NCBI GenBank assembly: GCA_038396585.1
Contig: CP121691.1
Coordinates: forward strand, 2,418,001-2,482,000
Direction: 5' to 3'
DNA length: 64,000 nucleotides
DNA from: Vallitaleaceae bacterium 9-2
Lineage (GTDB): Bacteria; Bacillota; Clostridia; Lachnospirales; Vallitaleaceae
The number at the start of each line of letters is the position of its first letter. The stretch's first letter is position 1. The translations under genes and the position numbers were made by a program. This document shows positions 8,909 through 18,682 of the stretch, piece by piece. A model generated the notes under the pieces. The model was not told the origin of the DNA. It saw nothing but the letters and a program-made list of their open reading frames with translations, and did no database searches.

Positions 8909-11122
8909 ATGAAAACAGTCATAAAAAATCGTATGCGATTAAATTCTATAGGTTATTCTTTGTCCACATGGTTAAGGAATATTTTTATCTTGGTCGTTGG
9001 ATTATTATTAATCGTTATTCTTTTATCCAAAAATTATGAACAAGCCACCATCAATCTTGTCAGTTCTCTTAATGAAGAGTTTTCAATACATGCTGACCAA
9101 ATGTCAAAGCAAATTCAAGACTCTGTTATCAATTCTGCCATGCAAATTTATTATTCGCCTGCGGTCACTCGCCTGCGTACTTCTGAAAATGTTAGTAACT
9201 TTGAAAAAATCCTTGGGATTCGTTCTATGAATGCAGGGATGGTGAGCAATGATCTTATCCATTCCGTCTATGTCTATAATGAAAGTAAAGATTATATCTA
9301 TACAACTTATGAATCCGGTTCTTTTTATCGGCATGAGTTTTTTGATCACTCCGGTGTCCAACTACTCACTTCACCAACAGACTATCCTAAGCTGACACCT
9401 ATCCCCAGAGATCTTCTATGGGGTGATGAACGTGAGACCGATCAGGTATACTCTTTTTTAGTCCATGATCCCTCCACCAATCAAGTCGGCAACTCTATGT
9501 TGATGAATATATATGCTGAAGCATATAACAATATATTTTTTAGCCCTACAACAAAAGAAGAGGAATACATGCTTATCTTAAATTCCGATGAAGAAATCAT
9601 CGCCTCCTCCACGTCCTATACAGAAGCCTTGCAAAAAATCGACACCCAAGTATTGACAAATAATTTAGACAATACCTCTACGAATGGATATTTTTATAGT
9701 CAACAACGTGGAGAAAAGACAATCTATTTCTATACCTATATGCCCGAATCAACCTGGTACTTTGTAAAGGTCATTCCTTATCAACAATGTATGGTCGGGT
9801 TAAACAATATGCTCTATCACGCTATTATTATTGCGCTGATTCTCTTAGCATGCGGAATACTCATTGCCTATATATCTATGCGTCGATTTTATGACCCACT
9901 AAAAAAAATCATGTCTTCCTTGTCTTTAGCTGACGAGACAAATATTGATATCTCAACGGATATAATGGGTGACTTTGACCACTTTATTGCCACACAAAAA
10001 CAAGCCAATGCCGGATATCAGTCCCTCTTAAAAACTGAGGTCTTAAAGCATATGTTGCTCTCGACAAGCTCTGTTGAGCACCATCTAATGAATAAATTTT
10101 CTCAATATAATATTAACTTTATTCATGGTCGCAACTATTATATGATTTTATTTGAAGCTCCTTCTGATTTTACTTGCTCAATGAGCGCTTTTTGTGACGA
10201 TCATTGGGAATTAATAAAAATAGCCGAAAACTCTCTTCTTATTTTACAACCGCATGCGGATGTAACCATCGAATCCGTATGTCATTATTTACTTGAACAA
10301 GGAATTGCACTCTGTCTGTATAGCCAAAAAACACAAGATATTTTGACTTTGAAAAAAAGTTATATCCGCTTGCGCGAATTAAAGCAACTCCATGTGTTTT
10401 ATCCTGATATGCATATGATGAGTGAAACTTGGTTACTGCACAAAAAAAGCGATAATCTACATCAGGATGAACTGGAAACAGAACTTATCACCTCCATAAA
10501 ATCATTGGATGCCGATAAAGCCATTAACATTTATTTCCAATTAATCAACCAATGTAAAAACTATCGCTTTTCATTGATTCTCTTTAATCTAAAGAGTCTA
10601 TATTTAACTTTAAATTCCTACTATATCTCTTTGCTTTCAGATACATCCACAACGCCTATAACACCAGACATGGATACCTTTGAAAAAAAGATTCTTCATG
10701 CTAGATCACAAACAGATATTGATTGCCTATTTATCGCCTTTATTGAGCAACTTATTGAATTAAAATTTCAAATCACTGAGAAGCAACGAATTCAAGTCAG
10801 TCAAAAAGTTAAAGCATATATTGAGTCAAACTATACCGATTATAATCTCACCCTTTCACTCATCGCCTCAACTTTTGACATTCCTTCCAATAAATTAAGC
10901 AAAGCATTTAAATATGTGGAAGGCGTTACTATCAATGATTACATCAATACATTGCGTATTGAACGTTCCAAAGAACTACTATCGACAACGCCTTGTACTA
11001 TCAAAGAAATCACTAAACAAATCGGGATTGAAAACACACAGTATTTCTACACATTGTTCAAGAACAATACGGGTTTAACCCCTTCTTCCTACCGTCAAGT
11101 GTCAAGACTTGAAAGCTTATAG
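8909..11122 (+). CDS. Membrane-bound AraC-family regulator
   Basis: A 737-residue one-component regulator. It has an N-terminal transmembrane helix (about 21-45), a large extracytoplasmic Cache-like domain (about 50-295), a second helix near 300-322, a cytoplasmic region, and a C-terminal AraC helix-turn-helix (about 635-737; LTLSLIASTFDIPSNKLSKA and IGIENTQYFYTLFKNNTGLTP). There is no kinase and no receiver domain. It is divergent from the Fbp-type importer across a 203-base region and converges with the Opp-type ATPase gene, overlapping its end by 6 bases. Control of the divergent importer is inferred from position. Confidence 0.88.
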   Translation: MKTVIKNRMRLNSIGYSLSTWLRNIFILVVGLLLIVILLSKNYEQATINLVSSLNEEFSIHADQMSKQIQDSVINSAMQIYYSPAVTRLRTSENVSNFEKILGIRSMNAGMVSNDLIHSVYVYNESKDYIYTTYESGSFYRHEFFDHSGVQLLTSPTDYPKLTPIPRDLLWGDERETDQVYSFLVHDPSTNQVGNSMLMNIYAEAYNNIFFSPTTKEEEYMLILNSDEEIIASSTSYTEALQKIDTQVLTNNLDNTSTNGYFYSQQRGEKTIYFYTYMPESTWYFVKVIPYQQCMVGLNNMLYHAIIIALILLACGILIAYISMRRFYDPLKKIMSSLSLADETNIDISTDIMGDFDHFIATQKQANAGYQSLLKTEVLKHMLLSTSSVEHHLMNKFSQYNINFIHGRNYYMILFEAPSDFTCSMSAFCDDHWELIKIAENSLLILQPHADVTIESVCHYLLEQGIALCLYSQKTQDILTLKKSYIRLRELKQLHVFYPDMHMMSETWLLHKKSDNLHQDELETELITSIKSLDADKAINIYFQLINQCKNYRFSLILFNLKSLYLTLNSYYISLLSDTSTTPITPDMDTFEKKILHARSQTDIDCLFIAFIEQLIELKFQITEKQRIQVSQKVKAYIESNYTDYNLTLSLIASTFDIPSNKLSKAFKYVEGVTINDYINTLRIERSKELLSTTPCTIKEITKQIGIENTQYFYTLFKNNTGLTPSSYRQVSRLESL

Positions 11123-11893
11123 CATTGCTTCAAGTAATTTTTTTGTATATGCATGTTCAGGATTTTGAAGCACTTTATCTGTTGCCCCGAATTCAACAAA
11201 TTCCCCTTGATACATGACGGCGATTTTATCGCACATATGTGCCACCACTTTTAAGTCATGGGAAATAAAGATGTAGGATAACTTTAATTCATCTTTTAAC
11301 TGCGATAGAAGATTAAGAATCTGTCCCTGGACAGACACATCTAAAGCTGAAACCGGCTCATCACATACAATAATTTTTGCTCGGGTTGCTATTGCCCGAG
11401 CAATGATTACCCGCTGATTTTGTCCACCACTTAATTGGTTTGGAAATTTATCTTTTTCGCTATGTTTTAACCCAACAAGAGCAAGTAATCGCTCTACTTC
11501 ACTATGCATCTTTTCTTCTTCTACAATCTTATGAATACGAAGAGGTTCCAATAGCAATTCTTCAACGGTCATTTTAGGGTCTAAAACTGCATTGGTATAT
11601 TGAAAAATAATTTGAATATCCTTACGATATTCGCGCATATCTCGTTCACGAATATTCGTAATATCCTCACCAAAAAGATATATTTTTCCATGGCTGGGTT
11701 CCAGGAGTTTTAGAAGCAAATTAGCAACGGTACTCTTTCCACATCCACTTTCCCCAATTAGTCCTATAGATTCTTCATTATTTAACTCAAAACTCACTTG
11801 ATTAACCGCATGAATGATTTCTTTTTTCTTAAAAATACTGGATTGAATAACATAATGCTTAGAAAGATTTTCTACTTTTAAAATACTACTCAA
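11117..11893 (-). CDS. Oligopeptide-type ABC ATPase (OppF/DppF-like)
   Basis: A 258-residue ATPase from a TTG start at 11891-11893, chosen because GGGGGG lies 6 bases upstream. An upstream in-frame ATG would overlap the preceding gene by about 50 bases and has no ribosome site. Motifs: Walker A GESGCGKST, signature LSGGQNQR, Walker B IIVCDEP with SALDVSVQGQ, and switch FISHDLKVV. It is the last gene of the Opp-like operon. The usual OppF C-terminal oligopeptide domain is short here. Confidence 0.88.
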   Translation of the reverse strand: MSSILKVENLSKHYVIQSSIFKKKEIIHAVNQVSFELNNEESIGLIGESGCGKSTVANLLLKLLEPSHGKIYLFGEDITNIRERDMREYRKDIQIIFQYTNAVLDPKMTVEELLLEPLRIHKIVEEEKMHSEVERLLALVGLKHSEKDKFPNQLSGGQNQRVIIARAIATRAKIIVCDEPVSALDVSVQGQILNLLSQLKDELKLSYIFISHDLKVVAHMCDKIAVMYQGEFVEFGATDKVLQNPEHAYTKKLLEAML

Positions 11894-12863
11894 CTCGATC
11901 CCCCCTTTCATATAATCGGCACCGAACACTTCTTCCATCTATGTCAAGCATTCTCGGGATATCCTTTGTACAGCTTGTCATTCTTTTTTCACATCTTGAA
12001 TAAAAAGGGCATTGGTCGCTAAATTCTTTGGGCGCTAAAGGTGCTCCGTCAAGAGAGTAAACCGTCGCATCTCCAAAATCCAAAGAGTTTACACATTGAA
12101 TTAATGCATCTGTATACGGATGCATCGGGTTTTGAAACACCTGTTCTAAGGGTCCCGCCTCCACTATTAATCCTCCATACATTATATGAATACGTTCACA
12201 CAAATATTTAGCCACATCAAAATCATGTGTAATCAAGATAATCGACATCCCATATTTTTTATTAACTTTTCTTAACAAATCCAAAATTCTTTTTCTAAGC
12301 GATGCATCGATTGAGCTTGTCGGCTCATCTGCAATCAAAATATCAGGTCTTGCTAATATGCAAAGGGCAATCATGACCCGTTGATTTTGTCCACCGCTAA
12401 GTTGAAATGGATACATATTATACACTGTATCCGGTGTATCGATTCCCACCTCTTTTAACGCCTCGCAAATCCGTTGATAGCTTCTTGGTTGTCCTTGGGC
12501 CTTTAGCATCCCTTCAAGTTGCTTTCCAATACGTTTATAAGGGTTTAAAGCTTGAGATGGGTTTTGAAAAATATATGCAATACGTTTTCCACGAATAGGT
12601 CGGAGCTGCTTTCCATTAAGCCCCACCAAATCCTGCTCTTGAAAAAGAACATGTCCTGCATCAATCGTACTGATCGATTCATCATGTAACTTCAAAAATG
12701 AACTAACGGTCACCGATTTTCCACTTCCTGACTCACCTACAATACCTATGATTTCTCCTTGATATATATGTAAGTCGACACCACGAACCACTTGGAGTTT
12801 TCCCTGTTCTTGGTAAAATGAAACTTTTAAGTCGGTAACATCCAAAAGTTTTTCCCGCATCAA
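11886..12863 (-). CDS. Oligopeptide-type ABC ATPase (OppD/DppD-like)
   Basis: A 325-residue ATPase with Walker A GESGSGKS, signature LSGGQNQR, Walker B ILIADEP (TSSIDASLRKR) and switch ITHDFDVA. It ends with the cysteine-containing oligopeptide-transporter region (CPFYSRCEKRMTSCT), which in OppD/DppD binds an Fe-S cluster. Two adjacent ATGs are possible starts. It overlaps the next ATPase by 8 bases and follows the OppC-type permease by 11 bases, so the two ATPases probably heterodimerise under the two fused permeases. Confidence 0.92.
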   Translation of the reverse strand: MMREKLLDVTDLKVSFYQEQGKLQVVRGVDLHIYQGEIIGIVGESGSGKSVTVSSFLKLHDESISTIDAGHVLFQEQDLVGLNGKQLRPIRGKRIAYIFQNPSQALNPYKRIGKQLEGMLKAQGQPRSYQRICEALKEVGIDTPDTVYNMYPFQLSGGQNQRVMIALCILARPDILIADEPTSSIDASLRKRILDLLRKVNKKYGMSIILITHDFDVAKYLCERIHIMYGGLIVEAGPLEQVFQNPMHPYTDALIQCVNSLDFGDATVYSLDGAPLAPKEFSDQCPFYSRCEKRMTSCTKDIPRMLDIDGRSVRCRLYERGDRVE

Positions 12864-12874
12864 ATCTCTCCTTA

Positions 12875-15127
12875 TTAATAGTTATTTTTATTAATGACTT
12901 CAACAATAATCTCGCCTAATTCATCTAGCGTTCTATCGCCAGACGTCTTTGTCCCAATAATAATAGTCGCTATTCCTCGGTTCCAAAACATTGAATTTGC
13001 CGCTTGTGTATTTGTATAATAATGTTCAATCCCAATTTTATTTGATTTTAGCGGTACATGGTCAATATGTTTTTTATCGAAATCCTCTTCAAAAAGATGC
13101 CCCATGCTCCAAGCAAACTGCCGTGTTACAGGTGCCTGTTCCAAGCTAAGTTCTAACGTTGCATATTCTGGCTCTGTGATTCTTGTCAGATCAATGTATG
13201 CCTTCACTTTTTGAGGACTGTATGGAAAGTTATCTGTCATTGCATATATTCCATGGTATTTATCGCTAATTGTTCCATCCAAAAACATAAAAACAAATGA
13301 ACGTCTACTCTTTTCCAGCCCACACAGTTGCTCCATAAGTTCCAGATTAAACTGTAGAACTTCCTTGCCTTCATTGTTTATATAATTGTAGTTCAATCCG
13401 ATGACAATAACTTCATCCTTAAGATAAGGATCCTTTCCTTCATAAAAACCAAATACATCTACACCTTGCGAATCAATCTTCTTCGTATGTGCTGCTAATG
13501 TAATAACGGCCTTAGGATTTTGTATCATGGTTTCATATAACTGTCTAGAAATCACTGCAACATACCCATTGTGACGTTTATTCACAAGTGTTTCTTCAAA
13601 CTTTACCTTATGGGTATCTACAAGTAAAAAGCCTTTAATTGGAACCTCTTGTCCAATGGTCTCCATAAAATAATTCATCGATGCAGTATTGTAGTAAGCC
13701 GTGTCTATTACAATGAACTTATCCTTAACCACATAATAATCATCAATATTATATAAATCTTGTCTGGAAGCGTCATACACTTCCCCTTGCACCATCTCTT
13801 GATCAAATGATAACACTGAAAAATCTGTTCCTGCCATAAACTCTGTTCTTTTAGTACCTATGTCCATGGACATGCTTTGGGATAACCGATGGTAGACTTC
13901 TTGGGTCTCATATACTCTTTGATAACTGTTGTCTTTAAGGGGAACTATACCCAACTCTTGCATTTTATTTTCAATATGCTTTACTGTTGCTTGTGCTTCT
14001 GGGGTCCCCATAACCACTTGCTCATAATCTTTAACATGCTGACGGTGATAGTCAAATGAAGATTCTTGGGCATATGTAGAAAAAATAACACCTGCTAATA
14101 TGAGTACAACCGCTATCATCATTTTATATGCTTTCATCCCAAGCTTTGGCCTTTTTTTGATTTTTTGCAAATCCCAACTTAAGATTTTTCTAATCGTCGG
14201 GGTAAAACGGGAATCTCTTTTTTGTACAATCTCTCGAAGCCCTTCTCCAAATAAGTTAAATCCCAACACACTAATAAAAAAAGCAAGGGCCGGAAAAAAA
14301 ACTGTCCAAGGGGCAACCGTTAACATATTTCTTGACGTACTTAACATGCTTGCCCACTCTGGTTCAAAGCTTACATTATAATATGAATATTGTCCCATAC
14401 TTGAGTCTTTGATAATCTTAAGATTACCTATAAATACACTAAAAACACCTAGCTGCATCATCATCGACAAGTTTCTGGCAATTTCCATAAAAAACAATAT
14501 AATAATCTCAGGAATCAGGTGTGGCAGGACATTTTCAGTCGCAATTTTACGACGAGGTTTGCCAATAGCAATCTCTCCACGAATAAATGGTTGTTGATTA
14601 ATAGCTTCTACCCGTTCCATCAACAATTTTCCAAGCTTTGGCCATCCAACAAATGTAATAACTAAAACAAAGGCCAACATAGAGTAACCCTTACTAAGAC
14701 TCACAAAAAAATCTAATTGTAAAATGATAATACTGATTAATAACGCAGGTATCGCCGAAAAAATAATGTTACCTTGTAAAATCATCGATTTAAAACTCTT
14801 ATGGCCAAAACCTCCCATAATCGCCATAGGGATTGCAATAAAAAACTGTCCTAAAGACATGAAAATCCCAAGTAAAATCGTTAACTTCGTTCCATAAACA
14901 ATATAGCTAAAGATATCTCTTCCAAGATCATCACTCCCAAAAATATAATCTTTTGAAGGCGGATAAGGTGCTGATTCTACCATGAGTTGATTATCTTGAG
15001 TTGAAAATCGCATATGTTGAAGCGTATACGGACTTTTGGATGCAATTTTATCCGGAAAAACCATAAGAATAAGAATACCTACAAGTATAATACCACCCAA
15101 CAGTAATGGCCAATTTATTCTTTTCAT
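12875..15127 (-). CDS. OppC-type permease fused to a degenerate M28-like ectodomain
   Basis: A 750-residue fusion. Residues 1-300 are an OppC/DppC-type permease (YIFGSDDLGRDIFSYIVYG; EAA-like region around 185-205). An extra transmembrane helix at about 333-352 then exports a C-terminal domain (about 356-750). That domain follows the order of M28 aminopeptidases: a helical and beta/PA-like part, then VDVFGFYEGKDP, DEVIVIGLNYNYI, FVFMFLDG and AYIDL. The metal-binding His-x-Asp and Asp/Glu positions are not conserved, so it looks non-catalytic. Its start overlaps the stop of the OppB-type fusion (ATGA). Typical OppC proteins are about 300 residues. A ligand-binding or docking role is inference. 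Confidence 0.82.
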   Translation of the reverse strand: MKRINWPLLLGGIILVGILILMVFPDKIASKSPYTLQHMRFSTQDNQLMVESAPYPPSKDYIFGSDDLGRDIFSYIVYGTKLTILLGIFMSLGQFFIAIPMAIMGGFGHKSFKSMILQGNIIFSAIPALLISIIILQLDFFVSLSKGYSMLAFVLVITFVGWPKLGKLLMERVEAINQQPFIRGEIAIGKPRRKIATENVLPHLIPEIIILFFMEIARNLSMMMQLGVFSVFIGNLKIIKDSSMGQYSYYNVSFEPEWASMLSTSRNMLTVAPWTVFFPALAFFISVLGFNLFGEGLREIVQKRDSRFTPTIRKILSWDLQKIKKRPKLGMKAYKMMIAVVLILAGVIFSTYAQESSFDYHRQHVKDYEQVVMGTPEAQATVKHIENKMQELGIVPLKDNSYQRVYETQEVYHRLSQSMSMDIGTKRTEFMAGTDFSVLSFDQEMVQGEVYDASRQDLYNIDDYYVVKDKFIVIDTAYYNTASMNYFMETIGQEVPIKGFLLVDTHKVKFEETLVNKRHNGYVAVISRQLYETMIQNPKAVITLAAHTKKIDSQGVDVFGFYEGKDPYLKDEVIVIGLNYNYINNEGKEVLQFNLELMEQLCGLEKSRRSFVFMFLDGTISDKYHGIYAMTDNFPYSPQKVKAYIDLTRITEPEYATLELSLEQAPVTRQFAWSMGHLFEEDFDKKHIDHVPLKSNKIGIEHYYTNTQAANSMFWNRGIATIIIGTKTSGDRTLDELGEIIVEVINKNNY

Positions 15128-17568
15128 TTTCTCCCCTCCCTTTTCAATGGATTAATGACTTTGGTCAACAAACCAATACCATAGACAAAACAACTATAGA
15201 TAAGCCCAAGTGTAAGCGCCATTGGAACGAAGCGATAGACGTCATTACGCTTATATAGGTAGAGTAAATAATATACAATACCATTATAGTTAAACAGGTA
15301 TTCCACAATAATCATATTGGAGAGGAGCATCGTCATAATTGTCGGCAAGGAATCTACAACTTTAAATATAACTGCAGGCAGCATTTCCGTCATATAGATT
15401 TTTATTTTCGAATATCCTAATGCTTTGGCGGCACGAACATATTCCTTATCCAGTTCATCAAGTATCGTTAAAAAAGTAATCCGCGATATATATACCGTAG
15501 GAATAATGGATAATGTAATCAATGGAAATATAAAATCTTTGAGGGGCAGACTTGTTGTCAACCCTTTAAAGTTTTTCGCAATATAGGTATACGTAATGAC
15601 ACCTAACAATACGATTAACACATCGGGAATTGAGAAGAAAACTAATGTTCCTAGGGATCTAATTCCCCCTTTTTTTGTTCGATATCCTTCATACATTCCT
15701 CGAAATATTCCAATAAATACGGAAAGCCCCAGTGAAGCACTAATGAGTTTAATGCTCAATACACTTGAGGTATATATGACATCAAACACATTGCCTACGG
15801 TATAACTTTGATGAACATCAAAATCAAACATTGTACGCAGATATACGATGCTTTGTTTAAACGTTAAGTATAGCGAAAAATTACTTACCCACTCATGATT
15901 AATCACTTTAATATCTGTGTTTTGATGAATGTTGACTAAGAACGTCAGCATAAAACTAACTAAAAAGACAGGTATGATAATGGCAAGTATTTTTCTTAAA
16001 AGTACAAAAAGCAACCGGTAATAGTGGGTTTCAATAGGCTGTCCCAAAATATTCTTAGACGGATAGCGTTTATACAAAAATTCAAGTCCCATATTAAAGA
16101 AAAGAATGCTTATTATAACCCAAAAAACGACCCATTCCGAATGAGATACATAGTCTATTGGGTTGTATTTGTAAATATCATGTTGAATATAATTAATGAC
16201 CATTGTCATCGCACTCGATAATGTTTTTGGATTTATTTTTTCTATTGTATCTTCATATGTATTGGGCTGCTTGCTTGCGTCATGAACCATAATTGCAGGA
16301 ACACCTTCATTGACAAACACGCCTGGAATAGTGCCGTTATAATTTCCCTGATTGACAAAGATATTAGCATCTGCTGCATAATTATACATTTTATCTTTTA
16401 GCATTTTGCTGACAATATTTTCCGAAAAAATTGTCAAGCCATCAATAGACTCTTGCCCAATAGCATCTAGATGAATTACTGTGGTCTTATCCAAGGGATA
16501 GATCGGATGTTCAATATAATATTTTGCACCTGCATTTTGTTGCAGTGATCCGTTAAATCCAATAAAGACAATAGTTTTATATGGCAAACTCTCTTGCATC
16601 GACAGTACCCGAGCAATCTCTAGCATGCCAGCCGCACCGGATATATGGTTATTAGCCCCTGGGAAATATTGTCCCTCTACACCTGTCCCTAATCCATCTA
16701 CCGTCGCCGTGAGCAATAAAATACGGTCCGTTTTTTTATTGCCTTCAAGCACACCAACAATATTTGCTGTCTCAACGATTGGATAATCAATTTGAATCTG
16801 TATTTTTACATCATTAATAATACTTGGGTTCGATTTATCTTTAGATAATTCGCCTCCGACAAGGTTTACAAGTTCTTGATAGCGCTCCAGAGATATATAG
16901 CCGACAAAAATAGTCTCCCCTGTCTTTCCTTCAATACCAATGCTTTTTTGACGTTCATATTGATGATTACCGCCATACGCTGCCGTTTCCGAACAGCAAA
17001 TAATACCTTGCCCTTCGTTTTTCTTTACATAATCAATCCATTTAGGGTTGATTACATCCGCTTCAATAACAACCACACGGTCTTTTATGAGTGCTGGATC
17101 GACACGCAGCAAGTTGGTCCCTACCATAAGCAATTCTCCATCAAAATCAACACTACCTCCATCAAAAGAAGGTAGTGCGACATAGTCTTGATACATTATT
17201 AACTCTTGATATGTGTTTTTATCTTGGTTGGGAATAGTAAATATCGGGGTTGTATCAATATCTGGAACAATCATAGAAAAGGATTGGAAATAAGAACCTC
17301 CCTTTGCGCCTCCATTGATTCCATATGCTTGAAACTGATTTTTAATATAATTAAGCGCTCTTTCATTTTCTGTTGTGCCAGCCAAGCGCCCTTGATAGGT
17401 GTCTAACGTCAATTCTTCGATATGTTGTTGGGCGTTACTGGCATCTAAGCTTGTTGCATCAAATGTTTTTTGCATGACACTTTTAAATACAAGGATGCTA
17501 ACTAATGCTATAAATATAATAATGCTTATTGATTTCGTGTATTTTTTCTTGTGACGAATCTTAGTCAT
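15124..17568 (-). CDS. OppB-type permease with N-terminal degenerate M28 peptidase ectodomain
   Basis: An 814-residue fusion. A transmembrane helix (14-31) is followed by an extracytoplasmic region of about 440 residues: a PA-like insert (about 125-250), then an M28 core. A second helix at about 478-496 returns to the cytoplasm, and residues 515-814 form an OppB/DppB-type permease with EAA loop EYVRAAKALGYSKIKIYMTE. The M28 order is clear, but by eye-alignment His-x-Asp is T289-V-D291, the Asp pair is N306-N307, the Glu pair is N339-G340 and the last His is N436; only D368 is kept. It should not hydrolyse peptides. No binding-protein gene lies in the operon. Start has GGGAG upstream. Confidence 0.83.
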   Translation of the reverse strand: MTKIRHKKKYTKSISIIIFIALVSILVFKSVMQKTFDATSLDASNAQQHIEELTLDTYQGRLAGTTENERALNYIKNQFQAYGINGGAKGGSYFQSFSMIVPDIDTTPIFTIPNQDKNTYQELIMYQDYVALPSFDGGSVDFDGELLMVGTNLLRVDPALIKDRVVVIEADVINPKWIDYVKKNEGQGIICCSETAAYGGNHQYERQKSIGIEGKTGETIFVGYISLERYQELVNLVGGELSKDKSNPSIINDVKIQIQIDYPIVETANIVGVLEGNKKTDRILLLTATVDGLGTGVEGQYFPGANNHISGAAGMLEIARVLSMQESLPYKTIVFIGFNGSLQQNAGAKYYIEHPIYPLDKTTVIHLDAIGQESIDGLTIFSENIVSKMLKDKMYNYAADANIFVNQGNYNGTIPGVFVNEGVPAIMVHDASKQPNTYEDTIEKINPKTLSSAMTMVINYIQHDIYKYNPIDYVSHSEWVVFWVIISILFFNMGLEFLYKRYPSKNILGQPIETHYYRLLFVLLRKILAIIIPVFLVSFMLTFLVNIHQNTDIKVINHEWVSNFSLYLTFKQSIVYLRTMFDFDVHQSYTVGNVFDVIYTSSVLSIKLISASLGLSVFIGIFRGMYEGYRTKKGGIRSLGTLVFFSIPDVLIVLLGVITYTYIAKNFKGLTTSLPLKDFIFPLITLSIIPTVYISRITFLTILDELDKEYVRAAKALGYSKIKIYMTEMLPAVIFKVVDSLPTIMTMLLSNMIIVEYLFNYNGIVYYLLYLYKRNDVYRFVPMALTLGLIYSCFVYGIGLLTKVINPLKREGRK

Positions 17569-17620
17569 TTTACCGCTCCCACGTTTAATATTTATCCTTT
17601 ACATAATTCCAATTATTCTT

Positions 17621-18508
17621 TTACATGATGGATGCATCATAAATCGATTGAATCGACTGATCAAGCATTGTGTTAAATGCCTCATCACTTTGATCAACAT
17701 TAAGGTCTTGTGTCAAAGCCCTTGAAAAACTTGCAATGAGCTTTGGATTGCGACGTAGCTTTTCATTAGCCACCTCTCGTGAATATCCTCCTGAAAGCGC
17801 TACTACCCGAACTACATTTGGATGTTCAATAACGTCTTTGTAAAAATCGTCTTGCTCGGGTAATGTAAGTTTTAACATGACTTGATACTTTGGATCCAAA
17901 TAGGTCAAATGCTCCAACAACTCTTGCTTAAGCAGTTGTTCCCCTTGTTGTTTGTCCTTCATATATATGTCAATTTCCGGCTCAACAATGGGTATAAATC
18001 CTGCATCCACTATGATTTTTGCCAATTCAAATTGTTGACTAACCAGTGCATGAATGCCTTGTTTATTGACTTCTTTTATCACTGAGCGCATCTTGGTTCC
18101 AAAGATATGGCGCTTTTTAGCCCGTTCTAACAACGCTTCTAAATCCGGTATCGGCTTCATCAGCATCACACCATCGGCTAATGGTGCCAAACCTTTATCC
18201 ACTTTTAAAATTGGAACGATGCCTTTTTTTTGCCAAAGATAATCCGAAGTATAGTCATCATCAATTTTCATATCCATTGTCTTTTCAAAAATTATAGCAG
18301 CAAGAATTCTATCTTTGGTAAATGCAGGGCTTGTTATAATCCTGGAACGCATATCATGAACGAGCTGAAACATTGTGTCTGCATCTGAGTACGCTTCTTC
18401 CAAGATTCCATATGCGGCAAGTGCTTTCGGTGTACTTCCGCCACTTTGATCAAGGGCCGCTACAAAACCACTGCCTTTTTTCATTTGCTCAAATTGTACC
18501 ATGTCCAT
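17621..18508 (-). CDS. fda: Class I fructose-bisphosphate aldolase
   Basis: A 295-residue class I aldolase of the bacterial Fda type, cleaving fructose 1,6-bisphosphate to dihydroxyacetone phosphate and glyceraldehyde 3-phosphate through a Schiff base. Visible marks are the N-terminal [25 protein letters not shown] (residues 100-107), PIVEPEID (173-180) and the probable Schiff-base lysine K213 in VMLKLTLP. The first ATG has GGAGG 7 bases upstream. A TATAAT box at about 18547-18552 on the minus strand is a likely -10. Only 52 bases with no clear terminator separate it from the Opp-like operon, so read-through is possible. Confidence 0.93.
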   Translation of the reverse strand: MDMVQFEQMKKGSGFVAALDQSGGSTPKALAAYGILEEAYSDADTMFQLVHDMRSRIITSPAFTKDRILAAIIFEKTMDMKIDDDYTSDYLWQKKGIVPILKVDKGLAPLADGVMLMKPIPDLEALLERAKKRHIFGTKMRSVIKEVNKQGIHALVSQQFELAKIIVDAGFIPIVEPEIDIYMKDKQQGEQLLKQELLEHLTYLDPKYQVMLKLTLPEQDDFYKDVIEHPNVVRVVALSGGYSREVANEKLRRNPKLIASFSRALTQDLNVDQSDEAFNTMLDQSIQSIYDASIM

Positions 18509-18595
18509 CTTAACACCTCCATTTGCTCTTAAACAGTTACGTTTTTATTATACACCTTATTTGATAGAACTGCGAATACAAAAACATGGTTAGCA

Positions 18596-18624
18596 TTGAC
18601 GCTGTTACATGAATCTGATATAAT
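18596..18624 (+). promoter_or_regulatory. Sigma-A-type promoter of the [2Fe-2S] protein gene
   Basis: TTGACG at 18596-18601 and TATAAT at 18619-18624 with exactly 17 bases between them. The transcript would begin near 18631, just before a 6-bp hairpin (GATGCC/GGCATC, 18634-18653) at its 5' end. Confidence 0.8.
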
Positions 18625-18682
18625 GACCAGCACGATGCCCAAATATAGGCATCCTAGTAAAAAAATGTTAGGAGAATAAGTA

